NCBI GenBank assembly: GCA_964036045.1
Contig: CAXIWF010000050.1
Location: 58,793-122,792 of the forward strand
Direction of reading: 5' to 3'
DNA length: 64,000 nt
DNA from: Eutreptiella sp. 'Long Island Sound 2002'
Lineage: Eukaryota > Euglenozoa > Euglenophyceae > Eutreptiales > Eutreptiaceae
In this document: positions 24,912-37,399 of the stretch, piece by piece
Layout of the letters: each line of letters begins with the position of its first letter
Position numbering within the stretch: the first letter of the stretch is position 1
Made by a program: the position numbers and the translations under genes
Notes under the pieces: generated by a model
Seen by the model: the letters and a program-made list of their open reading frames with translations, nothing else
Told to the model about the DNA's origin: nothing
Databases searched by the model: none

Positions 24912-27330
24912 ATTGAGAATTTTCTGAGAATTTTCCGAGAATTTTCCGAGAATTTTCCGAGAATTTTCCGAGAATTTTCTGAGAATTTTCCGAGAATTTT
25001 CCGAGAATTTTCCGAGATTTTTCCGAGAATTTTCCGAGAATTTTCCGTCAATTTTCCGAGAATTTTCAAAGAATTTTCCGAGATTTTTCCGAGAATTTTC
25101 TGAGAATTTTCCGAGAATTTTCCGAGAATTTTCCGAGAATTTTCCGAGAATTTTCCGAGAATTTTCCGAGAATTTTCCGAGAATTTTCCGAGAATTTTCC
25201 GAGAATTCTCCGTCAATTTTCCGAGAATTTTCCGAGAATTTTCCGAGAATTTTCCGAGAATTTTCCGAGAATTTTCCGAGAATTTTCCGAGAATTTTCCG
25301 AGAATTTTCCGAGAATTTTCCGAGAATTTATTGAGAATTTTCTGAGAATTTTCCGAGAATTTTCCGAGAATTTTCCGAGAATTTTCCCAGAATTTTCTGA
25401 GAATTTTCCGAGAATTTTCCGAGAATTTTCCGAGATTTTTCCGAGAATTTTCCGAGAATTTTCCGTCAATTTTCCGAGAATTTTCCAAGAATTTTCCGAG
25501 AATTTTCTGAGAATTTTCTGAGAATTTTCCGAGAATTTTCCGAGAATTTTCCGAGAATTTTCCCAGAATTTTCCGAGAATTTTCCGAGAATTTTCCGAGA
25601 TTTTTCCGAGAATTTTCCGAGAATTTTCCGTCAATTTTCCGAGAATTTTCTGAGAATTTTCCGAGAATTTTCCGAGAATTTTCCGAGAATTTTCCCAGAA
25701 TTTTCTGAGAATTTTCCGAGAATTTTCCGAGAATTTTCCGAGATTTTTCCGAGAATTTTCCGAGAATTTTCCGTCAATTTTCCGAGAATTTTCCAAGAAT
25801 TTTCCGAGAATTTTCCGAGAATTTTCCGAGAATTTTCCGTCAATTTTCCGAGAATTTTCCAAGAATTTTCCGAGAATTTTCCGAGAATTTTCTGAGAATT
25901 TTCCGAGAATTTTCCGAGAATTTTCCGAGAATTTTCCGAGAATTTTCCGAGAATTTTCCGAGAATTTTCCGAGAATTTTCCGAGAATTTTCCGAGATTTT
26001 TCCGAGAATTTTCCGAGAATTCTCCGAGAATTCTCCGAGAATTTCTCCGAGAATTTTCCGAGAATTTTCCAAGAATTTTCCGAGAATTTTCCGAGAATTT
26101 TCCGAGAATTTTCCGAGAATTTTCCGAGAATTTTCCAAGAATTTTCTGAGAATTTTCCGAGAATTTTCCGAGAATTTTCCGAGATTTTCCCGAGAATTTT
26201 CCGAGAATTTTCCGAGAATTTTCCGAGAATTTTCCGAGAATTTTCCGAGAATTTTCCGAGAATTTTCCGAGAATTTTCCGAGAATTTTCCGAGAATTTTC
26301 CGAGAATTTTCCGAGAATTTTCCGAGAATTTTCCGAGAATTTTCTGGGAATTTTCCGAGAATTTTCTGAGAATTTTCCGAGAATTTTCCGAGAATTTTCC
26401 GGGAATTTTCCGAGAATTTTCTGAGAATTTTCCGAGAATTTTCCGAGAATTTTCCGAGAATTTTCCGAGAATTTTCCGAGAATTTTCCGAGAATTTTCTG
26501 AGAATTTTCCGAGAATTTTCCGAGAATTTTCTGAGAATTTTCCGAGAATTTTCCGAGAATTTTCCGAGATTTTCCCGAGAATTTTCCGAGAATTTTCCGA
26601 GAATTTTCCGAGAATTTTCCGAGAATTTTCCGAGAATTTTCGGAGAATTTTCCGAGAATTTTCCGAGATTTTCCGAGAATTTTCTGAGAATTTTCCGAGA
26701 ATTTTCCGAGAATTTTCCGAGATTTTCCCGAGAATTTTCCGAGAATTTTCCGAGAATTTTCCGAGAATTTTCCGAGAATTTTCCGAGAATTTTCTGAGAA
26801 TTTTCCGAGAATTTTCCGTCAATTTTCCGAGAATTTTCCGAGAATTTTCCGAGAATTTTCCGTCAATTTTCCGAGAATTTTCCGAGAATTTTCCGAGAAT
26901 TTTCCGAGAATTTTCCGAGAATTTTCCGAGAATTTTCCGAGAATTTTCCGAGAATTTTCCGAGAATTTTCCGAGAATTTTCCGAGAATTTTCTGGGAATT
27001 TTCCGAGAATTTTCTGAGAATTTTCCGAGAATTTTCCGAGAATTTTCCGAGAATTTTCCGAGAATTTTCCGAGAATTTTCCGAGAATTTTCCGAGATTTT
27101 TCCGAGAATTTTCTGAGAATTTTCCGAGAATTTTCCGAGAAATTTCCGTCAATTTTCCGAGAATTTTCCAAGAATTTTCCGAGATTTTTCCGAGAATTTT
27201 CTGAGAATTTTCCGAGAATTTTCCGACGATTTTCTGAGAATTTTCCGAGAATTTTCCGAGAATTTTCCGTGAATTTTCCGAGAATTTTCTGAGAATTTTC
27301 CGAGAATTTTCCGAGAATTTTCCGAGAATT
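24911..27330. repeat. irregular satellite stretch
   Basis: This region has the monomer but the least regular higher-order pattern of the right domain. GTCAATT followed within one or two units by CCAAGAA recurs at about 25,468, 25,775 and 25,840, TTATTGAG is at about 24,911 and 25,328, and CCCAG units are at about 25,387, 25,562 and 25,695. A palindrome-type ATTCTCC pair lies near 26,020, and single GTCAATT units occur at 26,819 and 26,863 (44 bp apart). It resembles fragments of the CCTGAG-to-TTATTGAG and TTATTGAG-bounded modules in shuffled order. I found no non-satellite sequence in it. Confidence 0.6.
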
Positions 27331-28819
27331 TTCCGAGAATTCTCCGAGAATTCTCCGAGAATTTCTCCGAGAAATTTCCAAGAATTTTCCGAGAATTTTC
27401 CGAGAATTTTCCGAGAATTTTCCGAGAATTTTGCGAGAATTTTCCGAGAATTTTCCGTCAATTTTCCGAGAATTTTCCGAGAATTTTCCGAGAATTTTCC
27501 GTCAATTTTCCGAGAATTTTCCGAGAATTTTCCGAGAATTTTCCGAGAATTTTCCGAGAATTTTCCGAGAATTTTCCGAGAATTTTCCGAGAATTTTCCG
27601 AGAATTTTCCGAGAATTTTCCGAGAATTTTCGGGGAATTTTCCGAGAATTTTCCGAGAATTTTCCGAGATTTTTCCGAGAATTTTCCGAGAATTCTCCGA
27701 GAATTCTCCGAGAATTTCTCCGAGAATTTTCCGAGAATTTTCCGAGAATTTTCCGAGAATTTTCCGAGAATTTTCCGAGAATTTTCCGAGAATTTTCCGA
27801 GAATTTTCCAAGAATTTTCTGAGAATTTTCCGAGAATTTTCCGAGAATTTTCCGAGATTTTCCCGAGAATTTTCCGAGAATTTTCCGAGAATTTTCCGAG
27901 AATTTTCCGAGAATTTTCCGAGAATTTTCCGAGAATTTTCCGAGAATTTTCCGAGAATTTTCCGAGAATTTTCCGAGAATTTTCCGTCAATTTTCCGAGA
28001 ATTTTCCGAGAATTTTCCGAGAATTTTCTGGGAATTTTCCGAGAATTTTCTGAGAATTTTCCGAGAATTTTCCGAGATTTTTCCGAGAATTTTCCGAGAA
28101 TTTTCCGAGAATTTTCCGGGAATTTTCCGAGAATTTTCTGAGAATTTTACGAGAATTTTCCGAGAATTTTCCGAGAATTTTCCGAGAATTTTCCGAGAAT
28201 TTTCCGAGAATTTTCTGAGAATTTTCCGAGAATTTTCCGAGAATTTTCTGAGAATTTTCCGAGAATTTTCCGAGAATTTTCCGAGATTTTCCCGAGAATT
28301 TTCCGAGAATTTTCCGAGAATTTTCCGAGAATTTTCCGAGAATTTTCCGAGAATTTTCGGAGAATTTTCCGAGAATTTTCCGAGATTTTCCGAGAATTTT
28401 CTGAGAATTTTCCGAGAATTTTCCGAGAATTTTCCGAGAATTTTCCGAGAATTTTCCGAGAATTTTCCGAGAATTTTCTGGGAATTTTCCGAGAATTTTC
28501 TGAGAATTTTCCGAGAATTTTCCGAGAATTTTCCGAGAATTTTCCGAGAATTTTCCGAGAATTTTCCGAGAATTTTCCGAGATTTTTCCGAGAATTTTCT
28601 GAGAATTTTCCGAGAATTTTCCGAGAAATTTCCGTCAATTTTCCGAGAATTTTCCAAGAATTTTCCGAGATTTTTCCGAGAATTTTCTGAGAATTTTCCG
28701 AGAATTTTCCGACGATTTTCTGAGAATTTTCCGAGAATTTTCCGAGAATTTTCCGTGAATTTTCCGAGAATTTTCCGAGAATTTTCCGAGAATTTTCCGA
28801 GAATTTTCTGAGAATTTTC

Positions 28820-28870
28820 CGAGATTTCTCCGAGAATTCTCCGAGAATTTCTCCGAGAAATTTCCAAGAA
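28820..28870. repeat. TTCTCC/AAATTTCC marker string
   Basis: A cluster of altered units reads ATTCTCCGAG, then ATTTCTCCGAG (12 bp), then AAATTTCCAAG. Copies end at about 27,381, 28,867, 35,694, 44,852, 45,919 and 57,816. The spacings 1,486 and 6,827 separate the first three, and +17,052 and +22,122 link 28,867/45,919 and 35,694/57,816. In this copy and at 45.9 kb the first unit reads GATTTCTCC. The other copies have ATTCTCC pairs, except 57.8 kb, which starts with CGACAATTCTCC. Confidence 0.75.
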
Positions 28871-29099
28871 TTTTCCGAGAATTTTCCGAGAATTTTCCGA
28901 GAATTTTCCGAGAATTTTGCGAGAATTTTCCGAGAATTTTCCGTCAATTTTCCGAGAATTTTCCGAGAATTTTCCGAGAATTTTCCGTCAATTTTCCGAG
29001 AATTTTCCGAGAATTTTCCGAGAATTTTCCGAGAATTTTCCGAGAATTTTCCGAGAATTTTCCGAGAATTTTCCGAGAATTTTCCGAGAATTTTCCGAG

Positions 29100-29560
29100 A
29101 ATTTTCGGGGAATTTTCCGAGAATTTTCTGAGAATTTTCCGAGAATTTTCCGAGAATTTTCCGAGAATTTTCCGAGAATTTTCTGAGAATTTTCCAGGAA
29201 TTTTCCGAGAATTTTCTGAGAATTTTCCGAGAATTTTCCGAGAATTTTCCGAGAATTTTCCGAGAATTTTCCGAGAATTTTCCGTCAATTTTGCGAGAAT
29301 TTTCCGAGAATTTTCCGAGAATTTTCCGAGAATTTTCCGAGAATTTTCCAAGAATTTTCTGAGAATTTTCCGAGAATTTTCCGAGAATTTTCTGAGAATT
29401 TTCCGAGAATTTTCCGAGAATTTTCCGAGATTTTCCCGAGAATTTTGCGAGAATTTTCCGAGAATTTTCCGAGAATTTTCCGAGAATTTTCCGAGAATTT
29501 TTCCGAGAATTTTCCGAGAATTTTCGAGATTTTCCGAGAATTTTCTGAGAATTTTCCGAG
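29100..29560. repeat. TCGGGG module (type copy)
   Basis: The order is TCGGGGAA, CTGAG, CCAGGAATT, CTGAG, GTCAATTTTGCGAG (GT at 29284), CCAAGAATTTTCTGAG, CTGAG, GAGATTTTCCCGAGAATTTTGCGAG, TTTTCGAGATTTTCC. TCGGGGAA is seen at about 22,262, 27,630, 29,106, 29,831, 34,548, 35,934, 36,659, 40,715, 41,208, 43,717, 46,159, 46,862, 51,986, 56,671, 58,053, 58,781 and 62,861. Copies often come in pairs about 0.7 kb apart. It is confined to the right domain. Confidence 0.8.
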
Positions 29561-30564
29561 AATTTTCCGAGAATTTTCCGAGATTTTCCCGAGAATTTTC
29601 CGAGAATTTTCAGAGAATTTTCCGAGAATTTTCCGAGAATTTTCCGAGAATTTTCCGAGAATTTTCCGAGAATTTTCCGAGAATTTTCCGAGAATTTTCC
29701 GTCAATTTTCCGAGAATTTTCCGAGAATTTTCCGAGAATTTTCCGAGAATTTTCCGAGAATTTTCCGAGAATTTTCCGAGAATTTTCCGAGAATTTTCCG
29801 AGAATTTTCCGAGAATTTTCCGAGAATTTTCGGGGAATTTTCCGAGAATTTTCTGAGAATTTTCCGAGAATTTTCCGAGAATTTTCCGAGAATTTTCTGA
29901 GAATTTTCCAGGAATTTTCCGAGAATTTTCTGAGAATTTTCCGAGAATTTTCCGAGAATTTTCCGAGAATTTTCCGAGAATTTTCCGAGAATTTTCCGTC
30001 AATTTTGCGAGAATTTTCCGAGAATTTTCCGAGAATTTTCCGAGAATTTTCCGAGAATTTTCCAAGAATTTTCTGAGAATTTTCCGAGAATTTTCCGAGA
30101 ATTTTCTGAGAATTTTCCGAGAATTTTCCGAGAATTTTCCGAGATTTTCCCGAGAATTTTGCGAGAATTTTCCGAGAATTTTCCGAGAATTTTCCGAGAA
30201 TTTTCCGAGAATTTTCCGAGAATTTTCCGAGAATTTTCGAGATTTTCCGAGAATTTTCTGAGAATTTTCCGAGAATTTTCCGAGAATTTTCCGAGATTTT
30301 CCCGAGAATTTTCCGAGAATTTTCCGAGAATTTTCCGAGAATTTTCCGAGAATTTTCCGAGAATTTTCCGAGAATACTCCGAGAATTTTCCGAGAATTTT
30401 CCGAGAATTTTCCGAGAATTTTCCGAGAATTTTCGGAGAATTTTCCGAGAATTTTCTGAGAATTTTCCGAGAATTTTCCGAGAATTTTCCGAGATTTTTC
30501 CGAAAATTTTCCAAGAATTTTCCGAGAATTTTCCGACAATCTTCCGAGAATTTTCCGAGAATTT

Positions 30565-31710
30565 ATTGAGAATTTTCTGAGAATTTTCCGAGAATTTTCC
30601 GAGAATTTTCCGAGAATTTTCCGAGAATTTTCCGAGAATTTTCCGAGAATTTTCCGAGAATTTTCCGAGAATTTTCCGAGAATTCTCCGAGAATTCTCCG
30701 AGAATTTTTTCGAGAATTTTCCGAGAATTTTCCGAGAATTTTCCGAGAATTTTCCGAGAATTTTCTGAGGATTTTCCGAGAATTTTCCGAGAATTTTCCG
30801 AGAATTTTCTGAGAATTTTCCGTCAATTTTCCGAGAATTTTCCGAGAATTTTCCGAGAATTGTCTGAGAATTTTCCGAGAATTTTCCGAGAATTTTCTGA
30901 GAAATTTTCCGAGAATTTTCCGAGAGTTTTCCGAGATTTTCCCGAGAATTTTCTGAGAATTTTCCGAGAATTTTCCGAGAATTTTCCGAGAATTTTCCGA
31001 GAATTTTCCGAGAATTTTCCGAGAACTTTCCGAGAATTTTCTGAGAATTTTCCGAGAATTTTCCGAGAATTTTCCGAGATTTTCCCGAGAATTTTCCGAG
31101 AATTTTCCGAGAATTTTCCGAGAATTTTCCGAGAATTTTCCGAGAATTTTCCGAGAATTTTCCGAGGATTTTCCGAGAATTTCCGTCAATTTTCCGAGAA
31201 TTTTCCGAAAATTTTTCTGAGAATTTTCCGTCAATTTTCCGAGAATTTTCCGAGAATTTTCCGAGAATTTTCCGAGAATTTTCCGAGAATTTTCCGAGAA
31301 TTTTCCGAGAATTTTCCGAGAATTTTCCGAGAATTTTCCGAGAATTTTCCGTCAATTTTCCGAGAATTTTCTGCGAATTTTCTGAGAATTTTCCGAGAAT
31401 TATCCGAGAATTTCCCAGAATTTTCTGAGAATTTTCCGAGAATTTTCCGAGAATTTTCCGAGAATTTTCCGAGAATTTTCCGAGAATTTTCCGAGAATTT
31501 TCTGAGAATTTTCCGAGAATTTTCCGAGAATTTTCCGAGAATTTTCCGAGAATTTTCCGAGAATTCTCCGTCAATTTTCCGAGAATTTTCCGAGAATTTT
31601 CCGAGAATTTTCCGAGAATTTTCCGAGAATTTTCCGAGAATTTTCCGAGAATTTTCCGAGAATTTTCCGAGAATTTTCCGAGAATTTTCCGAGAATTTTC
31701 CGAGAATTTA
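30565..31710. repeat. TTATTGAG-bounded module, copy 2 (type copy)
   Basis: This is the clearest complete copy of the ~1.15-kb module. Markers in order are TTATTGAG 30565, palindromes 30678-30698, TTTTTTCGAG about 30,707, CTGAGGATT about 30,765, GTCTGAG about 30,862, CTGAGAAATTTTCC about 30,897, GAGAGTTTT about 30,924, GAGAACTTTCC about 31,021, GAAAATTTTTCTGAG about 31,207, ATTATCC about 31,400 and ATTCTCCGTCAATT about 31,565, closing at TTATTGAG about 31,709. It has a private CTGCGAA at about 31,371. Homologous copies are 47595-48741 and 52720-53864. Confidence 0.85.
30678..30698. repeat. paired 10-bp perfect palindromes
   Basis: GAGAATTCTC (its own reverse complement) occurs twice, separated by one C, so the centres are 11 bp apart. 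It arises from one T-to-C change in each of two adjacent units (GAGAATTTTC to GAGAATTCTC), which also creates EcoRI sites (GAATTC). Equivalent pairs are at 21,967-21,987, 23,374-23,394, 23,782-23,802, 37,515-37,535, 47,708-47,728, 52,833-52,853 and 59,638-59,658. Confidence 0.9.
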
Positions 31711-31919
31711 TTGAGAATTTTCTGAGAATTTTCCGAGAATTTTCCGAGAATTTTCCGAGAATTTTCCGAGAATTTTCTGAGAATTTTCCGAGAATTTTCC
31801 GAGAATTTTCCGAGATTTTTCCGAGAATTTTCCGAGAATTTTCCGTCAATTTTCCGAGAATTTTCCAAGAATTTTCCGAGATTTTTCCGAGAATTTTCTG
31901 AGAATTTTCCGAGAATTTT

Positions 31920-32579
31920 CCGAGAATTTTCCGAGAATTTTCCGAGAATTTTCCGAGAATTTTCCGAGAATTTTCCGAGATTTTTCCGAGAATTTTCCGA
32001 GAATTCTCCGAGAATTTTCCGAGAATTTTCCGAGAATTTTCCGAGAATTTTCCGAGAATTTTCTGAGAATTTTCCGAGAATTTTCCGAGAATTTTCCGAG
32101 AATTTTCCAACAATTTTCTGAGAATTTTCCGAGAATTTTCCGAGAATTTTCCGAGATTTTCACGAGAATTTTCCGAGAATTTTCCGAGAATTTTCCGAGA
32201 ATTTTCCGAGAATTTTCCGAGAATTTTCCGAGAATTTTCCGAGAATTTTCCGAGAATTTTCCGAGAATTTTCCGTCAATTTTCCGAGAATTTTCCGAGAA
32301 TTTTCCGAGAATTTTCCGTCAATTTTCCGAGAATTTTCCGAGAATTTTCCGAGAATTTTCCGAGAATTTTCCGAGAATTTTCCGAGAATTTTCCGAGAAT
32401 TTTCCGAGAATTTTCCGAGAATTTTCCGAGAATTTTCCGAGAATTTTCTGGGAATTTTCCGAGAATTTTCTGAGAATTTTCCGAGAATTTTCCGAGATTT
32501 TTCCGAGAATTTTCCGAGAATTTTCCGAGAATTTTCCGGGAATTTTCCGAGAATTTTCTGAGAATTCTCCGAGAATTTT
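31920..32579. repeat. 660-bp tandem duplication, copy 1
   Basis: This segment and the next are offset by exactly 660 bp, which is 60 monomers. Markers are GAGATTTTTCC (about 31,978), ATTCTCC (about 32,004), CCAACAATT (about 32,107), TTTTCACGAG (about 32,157), GTCAATT pair (32275/32319) and CTGGG (about 32,450). TCACGAG marks the first member of the pair here and in the copies at about 49,190 and 54,314. The CCAACAATT unit is private to this copy. Confidence 0.85.
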
Positions 32580-33239
32580 CCGAGAATTTTCCGAGAATTT
32601 TCCGAGAATTTTCCGAGAATTTTCCGAGAATTTTCCGAGATTTTTCCGAGAATTTTCCGAGAATTCTCCGAGAATTTTCCGAGAATTTTCCGAGAATTTT
32701 CCGAGAATTTTCCGAGAATTTTCTGAGAATTTTCCGAGAATTTTCCGAGAATTTTCCGAGAATTTTCCAAGAATTTTCTGAGAATTTTCCGAGAATTTTC
32801 CGAGAATTTTCCGAGATTTTCCCGAGAATTTTCCGAGAATTTTCCGAGAATTTTCCGAGAATTTTCCGAGAATTTTCCGAGAATTTTCCGAGAATTTTCC
32901 GAGAATTTTCCGAGAATTTTCCGAGAATTTTCCGTCAATTTTCCGAGAATTTTCCGAGAATTTTCCGAGAATTTTCCGTCAATTTTCCGAGAATTTTCCG
33001 AGAATTTTCCGAGAATTTTCCGAGAATTTTCCGAGAATTTTCCGAGAATTTTCCGAGAATTTTCCGAGAATTTTCCGAGAATTTTCCGAGAATTTTCCGA
33101 GAATTTTCTGGGAATTTTCCGAGAATTTTCTGAGAATTTTCCGAGATTTTTCCGAGAATTTTCCGAGAATTTTCCGAGAATTTTCCGGGAATTTTCCGAG
33201 AATTTTCTGAGAATTTTCCGAGAATTTTCCGAGAATTTT
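32580..33239. repeat. 660-bp tandem duplication, copy 2
   Basis: This is the partner of 31920-32579 with GTCAATT pair 32935/32979. It has TCCCGAG where the first copy has TCACGAG, and one unit fewer before GAGATTTTTCC at about 33,143. The same two-copy arrangement exists at about 48.95-50.27 kb and 54.08-55.39 kb. At 38.7-39.4 kb and 60.85-61.5 kb only one copy is present. Confidence 0.85.
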
Positions 33240-33509
33240 CCGAGAATTTTCCGAGAATTTTCCGAGAATTTTCCGAGAATTTTCTGAGAATTTTCCGAGA
33301 ATTTTCCGAGAATTTTCTGAGAATTTTCCGAGAATTTTCCGAGAATTTTCCGAGATTTTCCCGAGAATTTTCCGAGAATTTTCCGAGAATTTTCCGAGAA
33401 TTTTCCGAGAATTTTCCGAGAATTTTCCCAGAATTTTCCGAGAATTTTCCGAGATTTTCCGAGAATTTTCTGAGAATTTTCCGAGAATTTTCCGAGAATT
33501 TTCCGAGAT

Positions 33510-34075
33510 TTTCCTGAGAATTTTCCGAGAATTTTCCGAGAATTTTCCGAGAATTTTCCGAGAATTTTCCGAGAATTTTCCGAGAATTTTCCGAGGATTT
33601 TCCGAGAATTTTCCGAGAATTTTCCGTCAATTTTCCGAGAATTTTCCGAGAATTTTCCGAGAATTTTCCGTCAATTTTCCGAGAATTTTCCGAGAAATCT
33701 CCGAGAGATTTTCCGAGAATTTTCCGAGAATTTTCCGAGAATTTTCTGGGAATTTTCCGAGAATTTTCTGAGAATTTTCCGAGAATTTTCCGAGAATTTT
33801 CCGAGAATTTTCCGAGAATTTTCCGACAATTTTCCGAGAATTTTCCGAGAATTTTCTGAGAATTTTCCGAGAATTTTCCGAGAATTTTCCGAGATTTTTC
33901 CGAAAATTTTCCAAGAATTTTCCGAGAATTTTCCGAGAATTTTCCGTCAATTTTCCGAGAATTTTCCAAGAATTTTCCGAGATTTTTCCGAGAATTTTCT
34001 GAGAATTTTCCGAGAATTTTCCGACGATTTTCTGAGAATTTTCCGAGAATTTTCCGAGAATTTTCCAAGAATTTT
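33510..34075. repeat. CCTGAG-to-CGACGATT module (type copy, right domain)
   Basis: The order is CCTGAG, GAGGATT, two GTCAATT units 44 bp apart, CTGGG, CTGAG, GAGATTTTTCCGAAAATTTTCC, GTCAATT, CCAAGAA, GAGATTTTTCC, CTGAG, CGACGATT, CTGAG. This module spans both domains. Left copies are at about 1,335-1,960, 4,675-5,300, 16,915-17,465, 17,915-18,520 and 19,645-20,245. Right copies are at about 39,695-40,265, 50,545-51,100, 55,665-56,210 and 61,830-62,400. Left copies contain CCATGAA and end in CCGTGAA and TTATTGAG; right copies have CCAAGAA and then pass into the TCGGGG module. Confidence 0.8.
33695..33711. repeat. 7-bp inverted repeat, copy 1
   Basis: AAATCTC, spacer CGA, GAGATTT: a perfect 7-bp stem around a 3-nt loop, not present in the consensus monomer. 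It lies shortly after the 44-bp GTCAATT pair in the CCTGAG-to-CGACGATT module. In the homologous positions at about 39,888 and 62,018 only the left half (AAATCTC) is present. Confidence 0.9.
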
Positions 34076-37000
34076 CTGAGAATTTTCCGAGAATTTTCCG
34101 AGAATTTTCTGAGAATTTTCCGAGAATTTTCCGAGAATTTTCCGAGATTTTCCCGAGAATTTTGCGAGAATTTTCCGAGAATTTTCCGAGAATTTTCCGA
34201 GCATTTTCCGAGAATTTTTCCGAGAATTTTCCGAGAATTTTCGAGATTTTCCGAGAATTTTCTGAGAATTTTCCGAGAATTTTCCGAGAATTTTCCGAGA
34301 TTTTCCCGAGAATTTTCCGAGAATTTTCCGAGAATTTTCCGAGAATTTTCCGAGAATTTTCCCAGAATTTTCCGAGAATTTTCCGAGAATTTTCCGAGAA
34401 TTTTCCGAGAATTTTCCGAGAATTTTCCGAGAATTTTCCGAGAATTTTCCGAGAATTTTCCGAGAATTTTCCGAGAATTTTCCGAGAATTTTCCGAGAAT
34501 TATCCGAGAATTTTCCGAGAATTTTCCGAGAATTTTCCGAGAATTTTCGGGGAATTTTCCGAGAATTTTCTGAGAATTTTCCGAGAATTTTCCGAGAATT
34601 TTCCGAGAATTTTCCGAGAATTTTCTGAGAATTTTCCAGGAATTTTCCGAGAATTTTCTGAGAATTTTCCGAGAATTTTCCGAGAATTTTCCGAGAATTT
34701 TCCGATAATTTTCCGAGAATTTTCCGTCAATTTTGCGAGAATTTTCCGAGAATTTTCCGAGAATTTTCCGAGAATTTTCCGAGAATTTTCCAAGAATTTT
34801 CTGAGAATTTTCCGAGAATTTTCCGAGAATTTTCTGAGAATTTTCCGAGAATTTTCCGAGAATTTTCCGAGATTTTCCCGAGAATTTTGCGAGAATTTTC
34901 CGAGAATTTTCCGAGAATTTTCCGAGAATTTTCCGAGAATTTTCCGAGAATTTTCCGAGAATTTTCGAGATTTTCCGAGAATTTTCTGAGAATTTTCCGA
35001 GAATTTTCCGAGAATTTTCCGAGATTTTCCCGAGAATTTTCCGAGAATTTTCCGAGAATTTTCCGAGAATTTTCCGAGAATTTTCCGAGAATTTTCCGAG
35101 AATTTTCCGAGAATTTTCCGAGAATTCTCCGAGAATTTTCCGAGAATTTTCCGAGAATTTTCGGAGAATTTTCCGAGAATTTTCTGAGAATTTTCCGAGA
35201 ATTTTCCGAGAATTTTCCGAGATTTTTCCGAAAATTTTCCAAGAATTTTCCGAGAATTTTCCGAGAATTTTCCGAGAATTTTCCGAGAATTTATTGAGAA
35301 TTTTCTGAGAATTTTCCGAGAATTTTCTGAGAATTTTCCGAGAAGTTTCCGAGAATTTTCCGAGAATTTTCCGAGAATTTTCCGAGAATTTTCCGAGAAT
35401 TTTCCGAGATTTTTCCGAGAATTTTCTGAGAATTTTCCGAGAATTTTCCGAGAAATTTCCGTCAATTTTCCGAGAATTTTCCAAGAATTTTCCGAGATTT
35501 TTCCGAGAATTTTCTGAGAATTTTCCGAGAATTTTCCGACGATTTTCTGAGAATTTTCCGAGAATTTTCCGAGAATTTTCCGTGAATTTTCCGAGAATTT
35601 TCCGAGAATTTTCCGAGAATTTTCCGAGAATTTTCCGAGAATTTTCCGAGAATTCTCCGAGAATTCTCCGAGAATTTCTCCGAGAAATTTCCAAGAATTT
35701 TCCGAGAATTTTCTGAGAATTTTCCGAGAATTTTCCGAGAATTTTGCGAGAATTTTCCGAGAATTTTCCGTCAATTTTCCGAGAATTTTCCGAGAATTTT
35801 CCGAGAATTTTCCGTCAATTTTCCGAGAATTTTCCGAGAATTTTCCGAGAATTTTCCGAGAATTTTCCGAGAATTTTCCGAGAATTTTCCGAGAATTTTC
35901 CGAGAATTTTCCGAGAATTTTCCGAGAATTTTCGGGGAATTTTCCGAGAATTTTCTGAGAATTTTCCGAGAATTTTCCGAGAATTTTCCGAGAATTTTCC
36001 GAGAATTTTCTGAGAATTTTCCAGGAATTTTCCGAGAATTTTCTGAGAATTTTCCGCGAATTTTCCGAGAATTTTCCGAGAATTTTCCGAGAATTTTCCG
36101 AGAATTTTCCGTCAATTTTGCGAGAATTTTCCGAGAATTTTCCGAGAATTTTCCGAGAATTTTCCGAGAATTTTCCAAGAATTTTCTGAGAATTTTCCGA
36201 GAATTTTCCGAGAATTTTCTGAGAATTTTCCGAGAATTTTCCGAGAATTTTCCGAGATTTTCCCGAGAATTTTGCGAGAATTTTCCGAGAATTTTCCGAG
36301 AATTTTCCGAGAATTTTCCGAGAATTTTTCCGAGAATTTTCCGAGAATTTTCGAGATTTTCCGAGAATTTTCTGAGAATTTTCCGAGAATTTTCCGAGAA
36401 TTTTCCGAGATTTTCCCGAGAATTTTCCGAGAATTTTCCGAGAATTTTCCGAGAATTTTCCGAGAATTTTCCGAGAATTTTCCGAGAATTTTCCGAGAAT
36501 TTTCCGAGAATTTTCCGAGAATTTTCCGTCAATTTTCCGAGAATTTTCCGAGAATTTTCCGAGAATTTCCGAGAATTTTCCGAGAATTTTCCGAGAATTT
36601 TCCGGGAATTTTCCGAGAATTTTCCGAGAATTTTCCGAGAATTTTCCGAGAATTTTCGGGGAATTTTCCGAGAATTTTCTGAGAATTTTCCGAGAATTTT
36701 CCGAGAATTTTCCGAGAATTTTCCGACAATTTTCTGAGAATTTTCCAGGAATTTTCCGAGAATTTTCTGAGAATTTTCCGAGAATTTTCCGAGAATTTTC
36801 CGAGAATTTTCCGAGAATTTTCCGAGAATTTTCCGTCAATTTTGCGAGAATTTTCCGAGAATTTTCCGAGAATTTTCCGAGAATTTTCCGAGAATTTTCC
36901 AAGAATTTTCTGAGAATTTTCCGAGAATTTTCCGAGAATTTTCTGAGAATTTTCCGAGAATTTTCCGAGAATTTTCCGAGATTTTCCCGAGAATTTTGCG

Positions 37001-37399
37001 AGAATTTTCCGAGAATTTTCCGAGAATTTTCCGAGAATTTTCCGAGAATTTTCCGAGAATTTTCCGAGAATTTTCGAGATTTTCCGAGAATTTTCTGAGA
37101 ATTTTCCGAGAATTTTCCGAGAATTTTCCGAGATTTTCCCGAGAATTTTCCGAGAATTTTCCGAGAATTTTCCGAGAATTTTCCGAGAATTTTCCGAGAA
37201 TTTTCCGAGAATTTTCCGAGAATTTTCCGAGAATTTTCCGAGAATTTTCCGAGAATTTCCCGAGAATTTTCGGAGAATTTTCCGAGAATTTTCTGAGAAT
37301 TTTCCGAGAATTTTCCGAGAATTTTCCGAGATTTTCCCGAAAATTTTCCAAGAATTTTCCGAGAATTTTCCGAGAATTTTCCGAGAATTTTCCGAGAAT